Of a stretch of 64,000 nt of DNA, positions 17,745 to 26,790 are shown one piece after another. Where the stretch lies: assembly GCF_002763455.1 (NCBI RefSeq), contig NZ_NIXK01000001.1, forward strand, positions 310,001 to 374,000, written 5' to 3'. Under the pieces are notes generated by a model. The model did not search any database. It was not told the DNA's origin and worked only from the letters and a program-made list of their open reading frames with translations. Each line of letters opens with the position of its first letter. The first letter of the stretch is position 1. This DNA is from Lentibacillus sediminis (GTDB taxonomy: Bacteria > Bacillota > Bacilli > Bacillales > Amphibacillaceae). Both the position numbers and the translations under genes were made by a program.

Positions 17745-19178
17745 TTAATATTTTGATTTTCCAATAGATTCCAGGTATTGCATCGCCAGATCTTCTCGTC
17801 CTACTTTAAGGAGATTATCGTACCAGCCTCTTTCTTTAATATACTTAAAAGGTCCGGTCTCTACTACCAATGGCAACGGATCTGGCTGCGCAAAAGGCTG
17901 CCCGGCTTGTTCATGTAGCCATGTCATTAAAAGGTGATCCATCTTTTCCACTACTGCTTCTTTTTCCGATGCTAAATTATTGGTCATGAAAGGATCGGTT
18001 TTCATATGATACAACTCTATCGGTTCAAGGGGAACAACACCAGGGTGATAGGTGCGGATCATCAGCCAGTCGTCTGTTCTTACAGAGCGGCTCACACTGT
18101 ACAGACCATGATCCCATACGAGAAATTCCCTTGGAGTATAATCTACTCCACGAATAACGTTTGCAAAAGATCGTCCGTCCCATTTTTGTGGCACAGGAAT
18201 ATCTAAAAGATCACAAATTGTTGCAATTAAATCAACGTTGTATACGAGATTTTGATTTTCTGTGTCATGGACTTGGCTTCCAGGCCATTTTATTATCATC
18301 GGAATGTTGTGTACAGCTTCATCAGCACACACGTGATCTCCATAAACAGCATGTTCACCCATACTCTCTCCATGGTCAGCGCTAATGACAATAGCAGTTT
18401 CCTCCATCACGCCTAGATCTTCCAATGTGTTGAATAATTTACCCAACTGGTCATCCATAAACCGAATGGAGCCGTCATAAGCGTCTACAAACCTTTTAAA
18501 GTCATCTGTATTTTGTATTCGGTCTGGTAAGTAAGAGAATGGACTCTTGTTACTGCCTGGGAATAGCATTCTCGCACCAAACGGCGCATAGCTATCCTGC
18601 TGTTTTTGTATTGCTTCCTCATCGGGCCAAGAGGGAGGAGGGTCATTTTTAAACGTTTTCAGATATTCTTTTGGCATAGTATACTGTCGATGAGGGTCCC
18701 AAAGTTGCATGTGAAGGAAATAGTCATCCTCTGTACCATGATCATTTAGCCAAGGAATGACTGCATCCATCACCTCATCAGCATTTTCGTTCCCTTTTTT
18801 CAACGTATGGGTGTGCACTTCGTTCCATCCTGCCATAAACCAAAAAGCATCATGACGGTCAGCAAATGAAGAAAAAGTAGCTAATTTATATCCGTGATTT
18901 CTTAACAAACGGATAAACATTGGGCTTTCTTGATCGTTGGTATTGCGAAAATCACTTCCTGGCCCCCAGTGCGTTACAACACCTGAATGGATGCCAAATA
19001 GCCCGCTCGCAAAAGAGGCCCTGGAAGGTACGCAGGGAGAACTAGCACAATAAGCTCGTGAAAATTGAATCCCCTGTTTTGCAATTTTGTCCATGTTTGG
19101 GGTGGTGTTACGATGATAACCGTAAGTACCAAAATGTTTAGGTCTCATTGAATCGATATCAATATAGATAATACGCAA
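17745..19178 (-). CDS. Sulfatase (S1 family), second copy
   Basis: Formylglycine-dependent sulfatase of 477 aa, not closely similar to the one at 13998. It opens with IIYIDIDSMRPKHFGTYGYH, has the target cysteine Cys49 in CVPSRAS and the later metal site SADHGESMGEHAVYGDH. The TTG at 19178 is chosen because GGGAGGGA precedes it at normal spacing and the resulting N-terminus is typical; an ATG six codons upstream would absorb the ribosome site. No signal peptide is visible. It is the last gene of the minus-strand unit GH172-dehydrogenase-cupin-sulfatase behind LacI B. Activation presumably depends on the FGE at 15407. Confidence 0.9.
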   Translation of the reverse strand: MRIIYIDIDSMRPKHFGTYGYHRNTTPNMDKIAKQGIQFSRAYCASSPCVPSRASFASGLFGIHSGVVTHWGPGSDFRNTNDQESPMFIRLLRNHGYKLATFSSFADRHDAFWFMAGWNEVHTHTLKKGNENADEVMDAVIPWLNDHGTEDDYFLHMQLWDPHRQYTMPKEYLKTFKNDPPPSWPDEEAIQKQQDSYAPFGARMLFPGSNKSPFSYLPDRIQNTDDFKRFVDAYDGSIRFMDDQLGKLFNTLEDLGVMEETAIVISADHGESMGEHAVYGDHVCADEAVHNIPMIIKWPGSQVHDTENQNLVYNVDLIATICDLLDIPVPQKWDGRSFANVIRGVDYTPREFLVWDHGLYSVSRSVRTDDWLMIRTYHPGVVPLEPIELYHMKTDPFMTNNLASEKEAVVEKMDHLLMTWLHEQAGQPFAQPDPLPLVVETGPFKYIKERGWYDNLLKVGREDLAMQYLESIGKSKY

Positions 19179-19221
19179 AATATTTCCCTCCCTCATTCAT
19201 GTTTATATGACTCACTTAAAC

Positions 19222-19578
19222 TTACTCCGGTATTGTTTGACGATCTGGTGCCGAATAAGCGATAATCATTCGACAGGGTTCCCAACTCGTAACAATCGCA
19301 TGATGCGGTATGTTGCGTGGAATGCGTAACATCATGCCTGGTTCTAAATGATGCGTTTCATTACCTAAGGTGTGATCACATTCACCAGAAAGTACGAAAA
19401 TGAGTTCCTCGCAGTTTGGATGAATATGCCTTGAGTTGGATTCACCGGCATGGATGTAAACCATGCCAAATGTCATTTCTGACTCTGGATCAATGTCCTG
19501 TCCACAGAGCCATTGAATTCTTCCCCAATTCATATCCAATAAATGCTTTTCTTTTTTTACATCCGTAATCGTTGCCAT
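19222..19578 (-). CDS. Small cupin-domain protein
   Basis: Single-domain cupin of 118 aa. The metal-binding motif HIHPNCEELIFVLSGE (about residues 52-67) supplies two His and a Glu, and the second cupin motif includes PRNIPHHA. Such small cupins are often sugar isomerases, lyase accessories or ligand sensors, and nothing in the sequence settles the choice. It lies between a Gfo/Idh/MocA dehydrogenase and a sulfatase in a GH172 operon, so a role in handling a monosaccharide or its oxidised form is likely. Confidence 0.8.
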   Translation of the reverse strand: MATITDVKKEKHLLDMNWGRIQWLCGQDIDPESEMTFGMVYIHAGESNSRHIHPNCEELIFVLSGECDHTLGNETHHLEPGMMLRIPRNIPHHAIVTSWEPCRMIIAYSAPDRQTIPE

Positions 19579-19616
19579 CCACTATCACCTTTCTTATGTC
19601 TAGTTGTCATTCTATA

Positions 19617-20705
19617 TTAATCATTAATTGCAGCTATCTTCCCGGAAGGAGTATACCGGTATGCTTCAAAAAGTTTAATAATCTCCAACGATTCTTCTAA
19701 GGTTCCCTTCTTTGGAGGTTGATTAGAAAGAATATGTTCGCAGAAATGGAGAACTTCAGGTACATAACCCAGATAAAAAATATTCTTGTTGTACAGTTGG
19801 CCAAGCGAAAACTCTGGTTCCCAATGTAAGGGTGCAACCTCATCTTCCACCAGGAAAGAAGAACTTCTCCCATAGGTCGGCATTTTTGCTTTTCGATAGT
19901 ACGTAAGCTTAACACCATTCTCCACGACAACGTTTGCGCCTTCTCCTACCACTTCCAAACGTTCAAGTGGGCTGCTCCCCGATATACCAGCAGTCATATG
20001 CATTGTACCAACAGCGCCTGACTGAAAACGCATCATCGTAACACTTCCACCGTTAATTGGTTCCCATTCATAAGACAGGTGATCGAGTTTCCCCATGAGA
20101 TAATGAATGATGGATCCAGGATGGGAAATGTGGTCCAACAAACCTGTCATCTTGGTTAGATCATTACGATCTTGAAAAGCAGGCATATCCTGTGGATATC
20201 GAACGTATAACGAGGAGGGATGCCCAAAGTCCGGAGAACTTATAATTTGCTTTACTTTCTCTATAGCGGGAAAGAATGTTTTTTTTAATCCAGTCATAAC
20301 ATATCGGTTTTTCTCTTTACTTTTATCCATTAATTGTTGAACTTCTTCTACACTGGCAGCTGTAGGTTTTTCCATCCACACATGGATCCCTGCATTTAAA
20401 GCATCCAAAGCCAAGTCAGTAGCCTGAACCCGTCCATCAGGATAATAGGATGCTACGATAAACACAGCATCAGGACATTCATGCTCCAACATTTCATGAT
20501 GGTTTGTGTAATAGTTATTTGCCCCGAATTGTCGGGCACAAGCTATAGCTTTATCTTCATCCTTATCACAAACAGCAAGTAAATCTATTGGTGCATATTG
20601 AAATGTAGGGTATATATTACGAAAAGAATGCCCACCTGCACCTATAAAACAAACCTTTAGTTTTCGTTTGTATTCAAAGTTATACTTTAGTAGTGAATCC
20701 ACCAT
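19617..20705 (-). CDS. Gfo/Idh/MocA family dehydrogenase
   Basis: NAD(P)-dependent sugar oxidoreductase of 362 aa. A Rossmann motif (VCFIGAGGHSF) starts near residue 18, and the family EKP motif is in WMEKPTA, whose Lys is the usual catalytic lysine. An unusual N-terminal extension of some 15 residues precedes the fold; a later start is possible but no better ribosome site was found. It is 31 bases from the upstream GH172 gene and 38 from the downstream cupin gene, so it is clearly operonic. The substrate is unknown; a sugar released by GH172 or a desulfated sugar is plausible. Confidence 0.85.
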   Translation of the reverse strand: MVDSLLKYNFEYKRKLKVCFIGAGGHSFRNIYPTFQYAPIDLLAVCDKDEDKAIACARQFGANNYYTNHHEMLEHECPDAVFIVASYYPDGRVQATDLALDALNAGIHVWMEKPTAASVEEVQQLMDKSKEKNRYVMTGLKKTFFPAIEKVKQIISSPDFGHPSSLYVRYPQDMPAFQDRNDLTKMTGLLDHISHPGSIIHYLMGKLDHLSYEWEPINGGSVTMMRFQSGAVGTMHMTAGISGSSPLERLEVVGEGANVVVENGVKLTYYRKAKMPTYGRSSSFLVEDEVAPLHWEPEFSLGQLYNKNIFYLGYVPEVLHFCEHILSNQPPKKGTLEESLEIIKLFEAYRYTPSGKIAAIND

Positions 20706-20736
20706 GTGGCCTCCTTTCTGGAATCATAAAGGTTCA

Positions 20737-21846
20737 TTAGATATCTGAACGCTTCATTTCCTGGTTTGACTGATTTTCCAGAAGGTCACTGCCACGTTGT
20801 TTCCGATCTGGTAATGGTGGAAATGGCTGAGTAGGAAGTTCTTGAAACCAAAAAGCAGTACTACAGTAATCATCACTACGTTCAACTAAGCTCATTTCTT
20901 TTGTATCCTTAATACCAGCAGCCCGGTAATTGACGAATTCCTCTCCAAAGTGTTTTTTTGCTGGTTCTGTCAAACCAAAGCCGATTTGTTGGACGGATAC
21001 TTTTATGCCTTCTTGGAAATAAATAGGATCCTTGACATGAAACCGATAAATCGAATACAATCCGTTATCTTCATCCACCAAAGGGGCGCCTTGATATGGG
21101 GTGACGATTTCTTCTAACCCCCACGCAGATCCCATATAATCTTCTGTTCCTGTTCCGCAAATTGTCGGGAATTGTGAATCGCCATCAATAAAAAATTTGA
21201 CTTCTCCCTCTCCCCACCAGCCTTCGGAAAACAAAGAGCGGACCCCTAAAACTGTACCGAGATAAACTCCTTTTCCTTTTACGCCATCGAGTATTACAAA
21301 GTCTTCATGCAGTGGACAAGGATTAGATCTTCTGAATTGGGCATGAAAGTACCCCATATCTTCAGTAACTTGATCCCCTAGTGTGAAATCGATTTGGTAA
21401 AAAAATAATGGCACTTCACTACCCGAATCATTTTCTACTGTTATTCGTGCCCTGGATTTGAAAGGCATTGGAATCCAACAATTAAATCCTTTTCCGTCCT
21501 GCATGCTCACATACTCAGTCACAAGATTGCGTTGTCTTCCGTGAGCAATACCAAAAAAGTCCCCAAGTGGCACTTCAACACTTGGATGATCTTGACCGTC
21601 CCAATACATTCGAATAATTATATTTCTCATATGTTGTATATTCCCAGGCTGAATAGTAAACCAGATATGACGTACCATTCCAGGACCATTTGTATCGAGT
21701 AAGACATGTGTCTCTCCCTGTTTAAAAGACTCGATACACGGGGATCCTTTCCGTCCGTTGTTAGCTTGGCCACCCGCGCCAACTTTAGCCTGTTTATTTT
21801 CAGCAGTTGCTGCTCGACTTTTTAAGTTTTTTAATTCATAAATCAA
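20737..21846 (-). CDS. GH172 (DUF2961) glycoside hydrolase, copy 1
   Basis: DUF2961 protein of 369 aa, now CAZy family GH172. Characterised members act on alpha-D-fructofuranosides, difructose anhydrides or alpha-D-arabinofuranosides. Family landmarks: GPGMVRHIWFTI near residue 55, DNGLYSIYRFHVKDPI late in the chain, and the two-carboxylate segment WWGEGEVKFFIDGD followed by ICGTGTEDY, the likely catalytic region. No signal peptide is visible. It heads the minus-strand operon after LacI B. It is a paralogue, not a close duplicate, of the GH172 at 29036. D-arabinofuranosidase activity is favoured by the isomerase and kinase genes at 30.1-31.7 kb. Confidence 0.85.
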   Translation of the reverse strand: MIYELKNLKSRAATAENKQAKVGAGGQANNGRKGSPCIESFKQGETHVLLDTNGPGMVRHIWFTIQPGNIQHMRNIIIRMYWDGQDHPSVEVPLGDFFGIAHGRQRNLVTEYVSMQDGKGFNCWIPMPFKSRARITVENDSGSEVPLFFYQIDFTLGDQVTEDMGYFHAQFRRSNPCPLHEDFVILDGVKGKGVYLGTVLGVRSLFSEGWWGEGEVKFFIDGDSQFPTICGTGTEDYMGSAWGLEEIVTPYQGAPLVDEDNGLYSIYRFHVKDPIYFQEGIKVSVQQIGFGLTEPAKKHFGEEFVNYRAAGIKDTKEMSLVERSDDYCSTAFWFQELPTQPFPPLPDRKQRGSDLLENQSNQEMKRSDI

Positions 21847-21900
21847 AAATATCCTCTCCTTATATATTAAATTGCAGATAAACTATCACTTTATTTTCTG

Positions 21901-22944
21901 TTATTTGCTCACACTCAGTGTTAAAGAGTTACTTCGTTCATGTTTGAAAGTAGCTGTTGACTGTCTAATTATTAATTCCGTTTGTAGATTAGTATGTTGA
22001 GCTACCGATTCTCCGTGAAGACTGTAAAAAAGAAACCTGGCGCAAAGAGCCCCTATTTCATACTTTGGCTGTCTGGTAGTTGTCAATGCAGGTCTTATGA
22101 GCTCTGCGAGGTCAATGCCGTCAAAACCAATGATCGACATTTCATCAGGGACACGAATATTTTTTTCTTCAAAAGCTTTAAGGCCTCCGACAGCCATTTC
22201 ATCGTTTCCATAGAAGATCGCAGTAGGCCAATCTTGTTGGGCAAGCAAGATTTTCGTCAATCGATAGCCGCTTGTACGATTGAATTGTCCGGTAAACTGC
22301 CATTTAGGTTGGTAGGGTACTCCATGCATTTCAAGGGCTTTGCGAAACCCGGTAATACGGTCTTGATTATCACGTGTATCCGAGGGCCCCCCGACAAAGG
22401 CAATATCACGATGTCCTTGTTCTATTAGATATTTTGTAGCATTGAATCCACCCTGTATATTGTCAACAGATATATTGATGAGGTGATCGCTCTCTATATT
22501 TCGATTAAGTACAACAATAGGAAAATTCTCCTGCGCTGCATCTATCAATACTTCATCGGGAATTAAATGCGACATGACAATCGCCCCATCTACGCGTTGC
22601 TCTTTTAGAAATTTGATGCCAGTTGATTCTTTGTTATTTGGACTTCCTACGAAGGAGTTACAAGCAATCAAATCGTAACCATGTTCATTTGTTGTATCCT
22701 GAACCCCTTGAATAATTTCGGAGTAATAAGGTCCGGACATATCACTTAAAATGAGCGCTATAATGTATGTGGATTGCTTTTTTAAATCTGATGCAAATCC
22801 ATTCTTTTTGTAATTTAAGTATTTGGCGGCCTCAATTACTTTACTACGCGTGGCTTTGCTGATTTTAGAGTTGCCATTAAGAGCATAAGACACTGTAGAA
22901 ACAGCAACACCCGCGTGCTTCGCCACATCTTTTATTGTCGCCAT
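21901..22944 (-). CDS. LacI-family transcriptional repressor (paralogue B)
   Basis: LacI-type repressor of 347 aa with an N-terminal helix-turn-helix (MATIKDVAKHAGVAVSTVSY) and a sugar-binding core. It is closely related to LacI A at 5725. Between this gene and the divergent ABC operon lie two GAAACGTT-type operators, one in its own leader (22964) and one downstream of the ABC promoter (23410), so it likely represses both directions and itself. GGGTGAG precedes the ATG. The GH172-dehydrogenase-cupin-sulfatase genes follow on the same strand 54 bases later. Confidence 0.93.
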   Translation of the reverse strand: MATIKDVAKHAGVAVSTVSYALNGNSKISKATRSKVIEAAKYLNYKKNGFASDLKKQSTYIIALILSDMSGPYYSEIIQGVQDTTNEHGYDLIACNSFVGSPNNKESTGIKFLKEQRVDGAIVMSHLIPDEVLIDAAQENFPIVVLNRNIESDHLINISVDNIQGGFNATKYLIEQGHRDIAFVGGPSDTRDNQDRITGFRKALEMHGVPYQPKWQFTGQFNRTSGYRLTKILLAQQDWPTAIFYGNDEMAVGGLKAFEEKNIRVPDEMSIIGFDGIDLAELIRPALTTTRQPKYEIGALCARFLFYSLHGESVAQHTNLQTELIIRQSTATFKHERSNSLTLSVSK

Positions 22945-22963
22945 ATCTTCTCACCCTTTTATT

Positions 22964-22973
22964 GAAACGTTCC
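22964..22973 (-). promoter_or_regulatory. LacI operator in the LacI B leader
   Basis: GAAACGTTCC, one base from the GAAACGTTTC palindrome seen elsewhere in the window, 20 bases upstream of the LacI B start codon. It suggests autoregulation. Between here and 23370 the DNA is AT-rich and holds no gene. Confidence 0.55.
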
Positions 22974-23371
22974 AACAAAAATAAATTTGTTTCAGACGTT
23001 TTTTATAGTCAAACTATTATGGCCGGAAAAACCATTTTAGCTTGAATCCTAACTGATTATTTCCACCCTAATCATAAACTTAATTATATGAATAAGCAAG
23101 TTTGAATTTATTTATGGTGATGTTTCTGTGGAAATAAGTGAAATAGTTCACTGATTAAGGTTATCTTCTGGTCCGGATATACATGAATACTCTTTGAACT
23201 TTTACCAATTATAATAATGGCAGTGAGTTACCTGGCATCTAAAAGTATCCTTTAATAAAGTGACTACTCATGGTATATAAAGCTATAAATCAAGGTATAT
23301 AAGAGGGAAATTAATGTACGCAGAAGCGACTTGCCAGATCATAGTTTTTTTTATTTAAATTTAAAATAGGG

Positions 23372-23420
23372 TTGACAACGCTTTCAACCTAAGCTATTAT
23401 TTAGTCATTGAAACGTTTCA
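23372..23420 (+). promoter_or_regulatory. Sigma-A promoter with cre box and LacI operator for the ABC operon
   Basis: A consensus -35 TTGACA (23372-23377), a 17-base spacer and -10 TATTAT (23395-23400). The bases 23372-23387 fit the CcpA cre consensus at every position and cover the -35. TGAAACGTTTCA (23409-23420) lies just after the likely start site. This predicts carbon-catabolite repression plus induction through LacI A/B. A leader of about 190 bases follows. Confidence 0.75.
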
Positions 23421-23607
23421 TTTTATTGTAGGTTGACGGCAGTAAAATCACAAACCTCAAAAACTGAGACTGGTTTGGAAACATTGGCAGGGGGGGATTG
23501 GTTCAACAAACATTCAGTGAGGGAAGAAACGAAACTTCCATGATGATGAAGTTTCACTTTATGGTGATGGATCGCAACTCTATTTTTTAAAAAAGGGGAG
23601 AGTATAC

Positions 23608-24879
23608 ATGTTTAATAAAAAATTCCGATTGGCAGGAATGGCGGTGTTCATCGTTGTTTCTCTTGTTCTTAGTGCTTGCTCGTCCAGTGATTCTTCGGGA
23701 TCTGCCGATGGTTCTTCGGGATCTGGCTCTGATGAACCTTTACAAGTATGGGGAATGGGAGCTGAAGGCGAACGATTAGCAGATTTTGCAGCTGACTTTA
23801 CAAACGAAACTGATATTCAAGTCGAAGTGCAGTCCATTCCGTGGGATCAGGCGAAAAACAAATTGTTAACAGCTGTTGCTTCCGGCGAAGGACCGGATGT
23901 CATACAGCAGCCATCTACCTGGATACCGGAATTTGCTGAATCAGAAACATACCTTGACTTAACAGATTATTTCGGGGACGAGAAGTATCCAAATTTAAAA
24001 GAAGCTAATTTTAATGAACAAGCAATGGAATCTGTAAAAATTGACAGTAAAACACAAGCTATGCCATGGTTTGTAGCGATAAGCGTTTTGTATTATCGTA
24101 CGGATTTATTGGAAGACGTGGGGTACCCTGACGGCCCGGAAACACAGGAGGACTTTCTCGATGCTGCCAGGAAATTAGCTGATCGTGGAGAAGGGCAATT
24201 TGGAATGGGCATTGCACAGGCAGATTTTAATGGTATGTTTGATTTTGCCTACCGTCAAGGCTGGACCTATGACGAAGAAAAAGGCGCAGAAAGCTTTAAT
24301 GATCCAGGATTCAAAAAAATGATGGAATTGTATCAGACAATGTTCCATGAGGGATTAACTCCAACACAGGACCAAGGCAAGGAGCCGATGCTGGCGTTAG
24401 CGGATGGGACGCAACCCATGTTTAACTCAGGACCATTTATGGTTGATCTACTTAACGAACAAGTACCTGAATTAGAAGGTGACTGGGATGTGAAAACGGT
24501 GCCAGAAGCTGAGAATGGGAATGTGACTTTTGGTGGTACGCAATTGGCTGTCTTCCATAACACAGACAAAGAAGACAAGGCACTTCAATTTCTTAATTTC
24601 ATGGCTGATCCCGAAACGCAAGTGAAGTGGTTTGAAGAATCTAACTCACTTCCTGCTGTAAGTAGTGCTTGGGAAGATCCAGCTCTAGCTGAAAATGAGA
24701 AACTTGAAACATTCAGGGAACAAATGGAAAAAACACAACTGCCACCATTGATTCCTGAATACGAACGCTTAGGTGGAGAATTAGCAAATACAATGGAGAA
24801 AGTTATTCGAGACACACAAGATGTTGATATGGCACTTGAAGAATTTATTCAAACAGCAGAAGGAATCTTAGCAGAGTAA
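23608..24879 (+). CDS. ABC importer sugar-binding lipoprotein
   Basis: Extracytoplasmic solute-binding protein of 423 aa (family 1, MalE-like). A signal peptide ends in the lipobox LSAC (lipidated Cys about residue 24), followed by a Ser/Gly-rich acidic linker. The mature part has the usual features: an early DFTNETDIQVEVQ strand, ASGEGPDVIQQPS, and FMADPETQVKWFEES near the C-terminus. It captures an oligosaccharide outside the membrane for the two permeases that follow. By analogy with Listeria clusters combining GH94, GH3 and ABC genes, the ligand may be a beta-1,2-glucooligosaccharide; a D-arabinose-containing glycan is the alternative raised by downstream genes. Confidence 0.92.
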   Translation: MFNKKFRLAGMAVFIVVSLVLSACSSSDSSGSADGSSGSGSDEPLQVWGMGAEGERLADFAADFTNETDIQVEVQSIPWDQAKNKLLTAVASGEGPDVIQQPSTWIPEFAESETYLDLTDYFGDEKYPNLKEANFNEQAMESVKIDSKTQAMPWFVAISVLYYRTDLLEDVGYPDGPETQEDFLDAARKLADRGEGQFGMGIAQADFNGMFDFAYRQGWTYDEEKGAESFNDPGFKKMMELYQTMFHEGLTPTQDQGKEPMLALADGTQPMFNSGPFMVDLLNEQVPELEGDWDVKTVPEAENGNVTFGGTQLAVFHNTDKEDKALQFLNFMADPETQVKWFEESNSLPAVSSAWEDPALAENEKLETFREQMEKTQLPPLIPEYERLGGELANTMEKVIRDTQDVDMALEEFIQTAEGILAE

Positions 24880-24901
24880 AGCATATCACACTTGTTAAAT
24901 T

Positions 24902-24947
24902 AGGTGAGGTTAAACACAACGTGGTGATTTGACCTCTCCTGATTTTT
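24902..24947 (+). terminator. Intercistronic stem-loop after the binding-protein gene
   Basis: Inverted repeat 24902-24914 with 24928-24940 (11 of 13 pairs) followed by a run of T. Placed between the binding protein and first permease, it probably attenuates permease expression or protects the upstream message, as commonly seen in such operons. Confidence 0.6.
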
Positions 24948-24971
24948 TAAGATGTAAAGAGGTGGACCATA

Positions 24972-25859
24972 ATGAACAAGAAAAAATTGAACCTAATCCC
25001 TTATATTTTTATCGGTCCTGCAGTATTATTGTTGTTTGTATTTACCTTTATGCCAATTCTCCTTGCACTTGTCATTAGCTTTACAAACCTTAACCTGACA
25101 GGGCTGGCAGATTTTTCTACAATCGACTTTATTGGATTTGATAATTTTGTAAGACTCTTTCAAGATGATGTTTTTATACAATCGATCGGCAATACTCTTT
25201 TTTATGTAATCATCGGTGTGCCACTTGCAGTAGGAAGTTCCCTTATTATTGCTCTGTTATTAAACTTTGTGAGTAATTGGCTTTCTACCTTTTTTCGCGT
25301 AATCTTTTATATGCCGTCTGTTACAAATATAGTAGCGATTGCGGTAATTTGGGGTTTCTTGTATAACCAGAATTATGGGTTGTTTAATTATCTGCTTTCG
25401 GTTATTAATGTTGGAAGTGTTCCCTGGCTTGAGGATCCAATGATTGCGAAATTGTCACTTATTCTGATGGCCGTATGGAAGAGTAACGGGATAAGCATGC
25501 TGATTTTCTTAGCAGCATTGCGGTCTATTCCAACTATATATTATGAAGCTGCCGATATTGATGGGGCAAACAGATGGCAAAAGTTTACGAAAATCACACT
25601 CCCTTCTATGAGCTTTGCAACGTTCTTTGTTGTGGTTACCACGTTAATTGGCTGGTTCCAATTTTTCGAAGAACCGTTCGTCATGACAGATGGTGGGCCG
25701 TTAAATGGAACGAATTCGATTGCCTTGTTTATCTATCAGGAAGGCTTTCAATATAACGAGTTTGGTTATGGTGCTGCAGCGTCATTTGTGCTATTTGTGA
25801 TCATTATTATCGCAACACTTATTCAGTTCAAATTTAGAAATAAGGATCAAACTTTATGA
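24972..25859 (+). CDS. ABC sugar permease, MalF type
   Basis: Inner-membrane permease of 295 aa with six predicted membrane segments. The cytoplasmic EAA loop that docks to the ATPase reads YEAADIDGANRWQKFTKITLP (about residues 195-215). It forms the channel with the next permease. The ATPase is not encoded nearby, so a shared MsmX-like ATPase is expected. Ribosome site AGAGGTGG precedes the ATG. Confidence 0.92.
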   Translation: MNKKKLNLIPYIFIGPAVLLLFVFTFMPILLALVISFTNLNLTGLADFSTIDFIGFDNFVRLFQDDVFIQSIGNTLFYVIIGVPLAVGSSLIIALLLNFVSNWLSTFFRVIFYMPSVTNIVAIAVIWGFLYNQNYGLFNYLLSVINVGSVPWLEDPMIAKLSLILMAVWKSNGISMLIFLAALRSIPTIYYEAADIDGANRWQKFTKITLPSMSFATFFVVVTTLIGWFQFFEEPFVMTDGGPLNGTNSIALFIYQEGFQYNEFGYGAAASFVLFVIIIIATLIQFKFRNKDQTL

Positions 25860-25869
25860 GGTGTAGGCT

Positions 25870-26691
25870 ATGAAATTAAAAAACAACTTCGAAAGAACAG
25901 TAGTCGTGCTTTTACTGGTTATTGGAGGTCTGCTTGTTTCAATCCCGTTCATTTGGATGATTTTAAGTTCATTTAAAAGAGAAATTGAAGTCATTTCAAT
26001 TCCTCCTACTTTTTTTCCGGTGGAGCCAATTTTCAGCCACTATATCAGATTATTTACAGAGCTTGATTTTGGTGTGTATCTGGTCAACACCTTAATTATT
26101 GTCTTCTTCTCCATGTTCGGGTTGTTGCTGAATACAATGGCGGGCTACGGGTTTGGTAAATTCCATTTTCGCGGGAAAGAAGTATGGTTTTCTATTGTAC
26201 TTGTTACCATGATGATTCCCGGTCAAGTGACGATGATTCCTACCTACCTAATCATAAATGGAATGGGTTTGACAAACACCATGCCTGGAATAATTTTACC
26301 AGGGCTTATTGCAGCGTTTAATATCTTCCTAATCCGGCAGTTCATGGTCACGATTCCGGATGACTTGATTGAAGCAGCAAGACTTGATGGTGCTGGAGAA
26401 ATGCGGATTTTTTTCCGGTTAATTTTACCATTGGCCAAACCTATTGTGGCTGTGCAGGCAATTTTGACATTTATCGCGGGTTGGAACAGCTTCATATGGC
26501 CATTAATTATTGCAAATGATCAATCGCTTTACACCTTATCGGTAGGACTATCCTTATTAAAAGATGAGAACGCAACTAGTTATGCATTACAAATGGCGGG
26601 TTCGTCCATTATGGTTATTCCAATTCTAATTATTTTTGTAATATTCCAGAAGTATATCATTGAAGGCTTTAACGTTTCAGGAATTAAATAG
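25870..26691 (+). CDS. ABC sugar permease, MalG type
   Basis: Partner membrane permease of 273 aa with six predicted spans and the EAA motif IEAARLDGAGEMRIFFRLILP (about residues 172-192). The C-terminus FNVSGIK is identical to that of the permease relic at 7592-7858, showing that the two derive from paralogous operons. It lies 10 bases after the first permease. Confidence 0.92.
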   Translation: MKLKNNFERTVVVLLLVIGGLLVSIPFIWMILSSFKREIEVISIPPTFFPVEPIFSHYIRLFTELDFGVYLVNTLIIVFFSMFGLLLNTMAGYGFGKFHFRGKEVWFSIVLVTMMIPGQVTMIPTYLIINGMGLTNTMPGIILPGLIAAFNIFLIRQFMVTIPDDLIEAARLDGAGEMRIFFRLILPLAKPIVAVQAILTFIAGWNSFIWPLIIANDQSLYTLSVGLSLLKDENATSYALQMAGSSIMVIPILIIFVIFQKYIIEGFNVSGIK

Positions 26692-26790
26692 ATGAAACAT
26701 GCGATATATACGTAAATGCAACACCTGTTACCTGAACTGATTTACCTAAATTAGTACTGGTTAAATCAAACGCTCTTGGAGGTAGAAGAA

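Noticed and set aside
26776-26790. Upstream TTG start for the GH3 gene
   Set aside because: It would put the GGAGGT ribosome site inside the coding region; the TTG at 26791 is correctly spaced.
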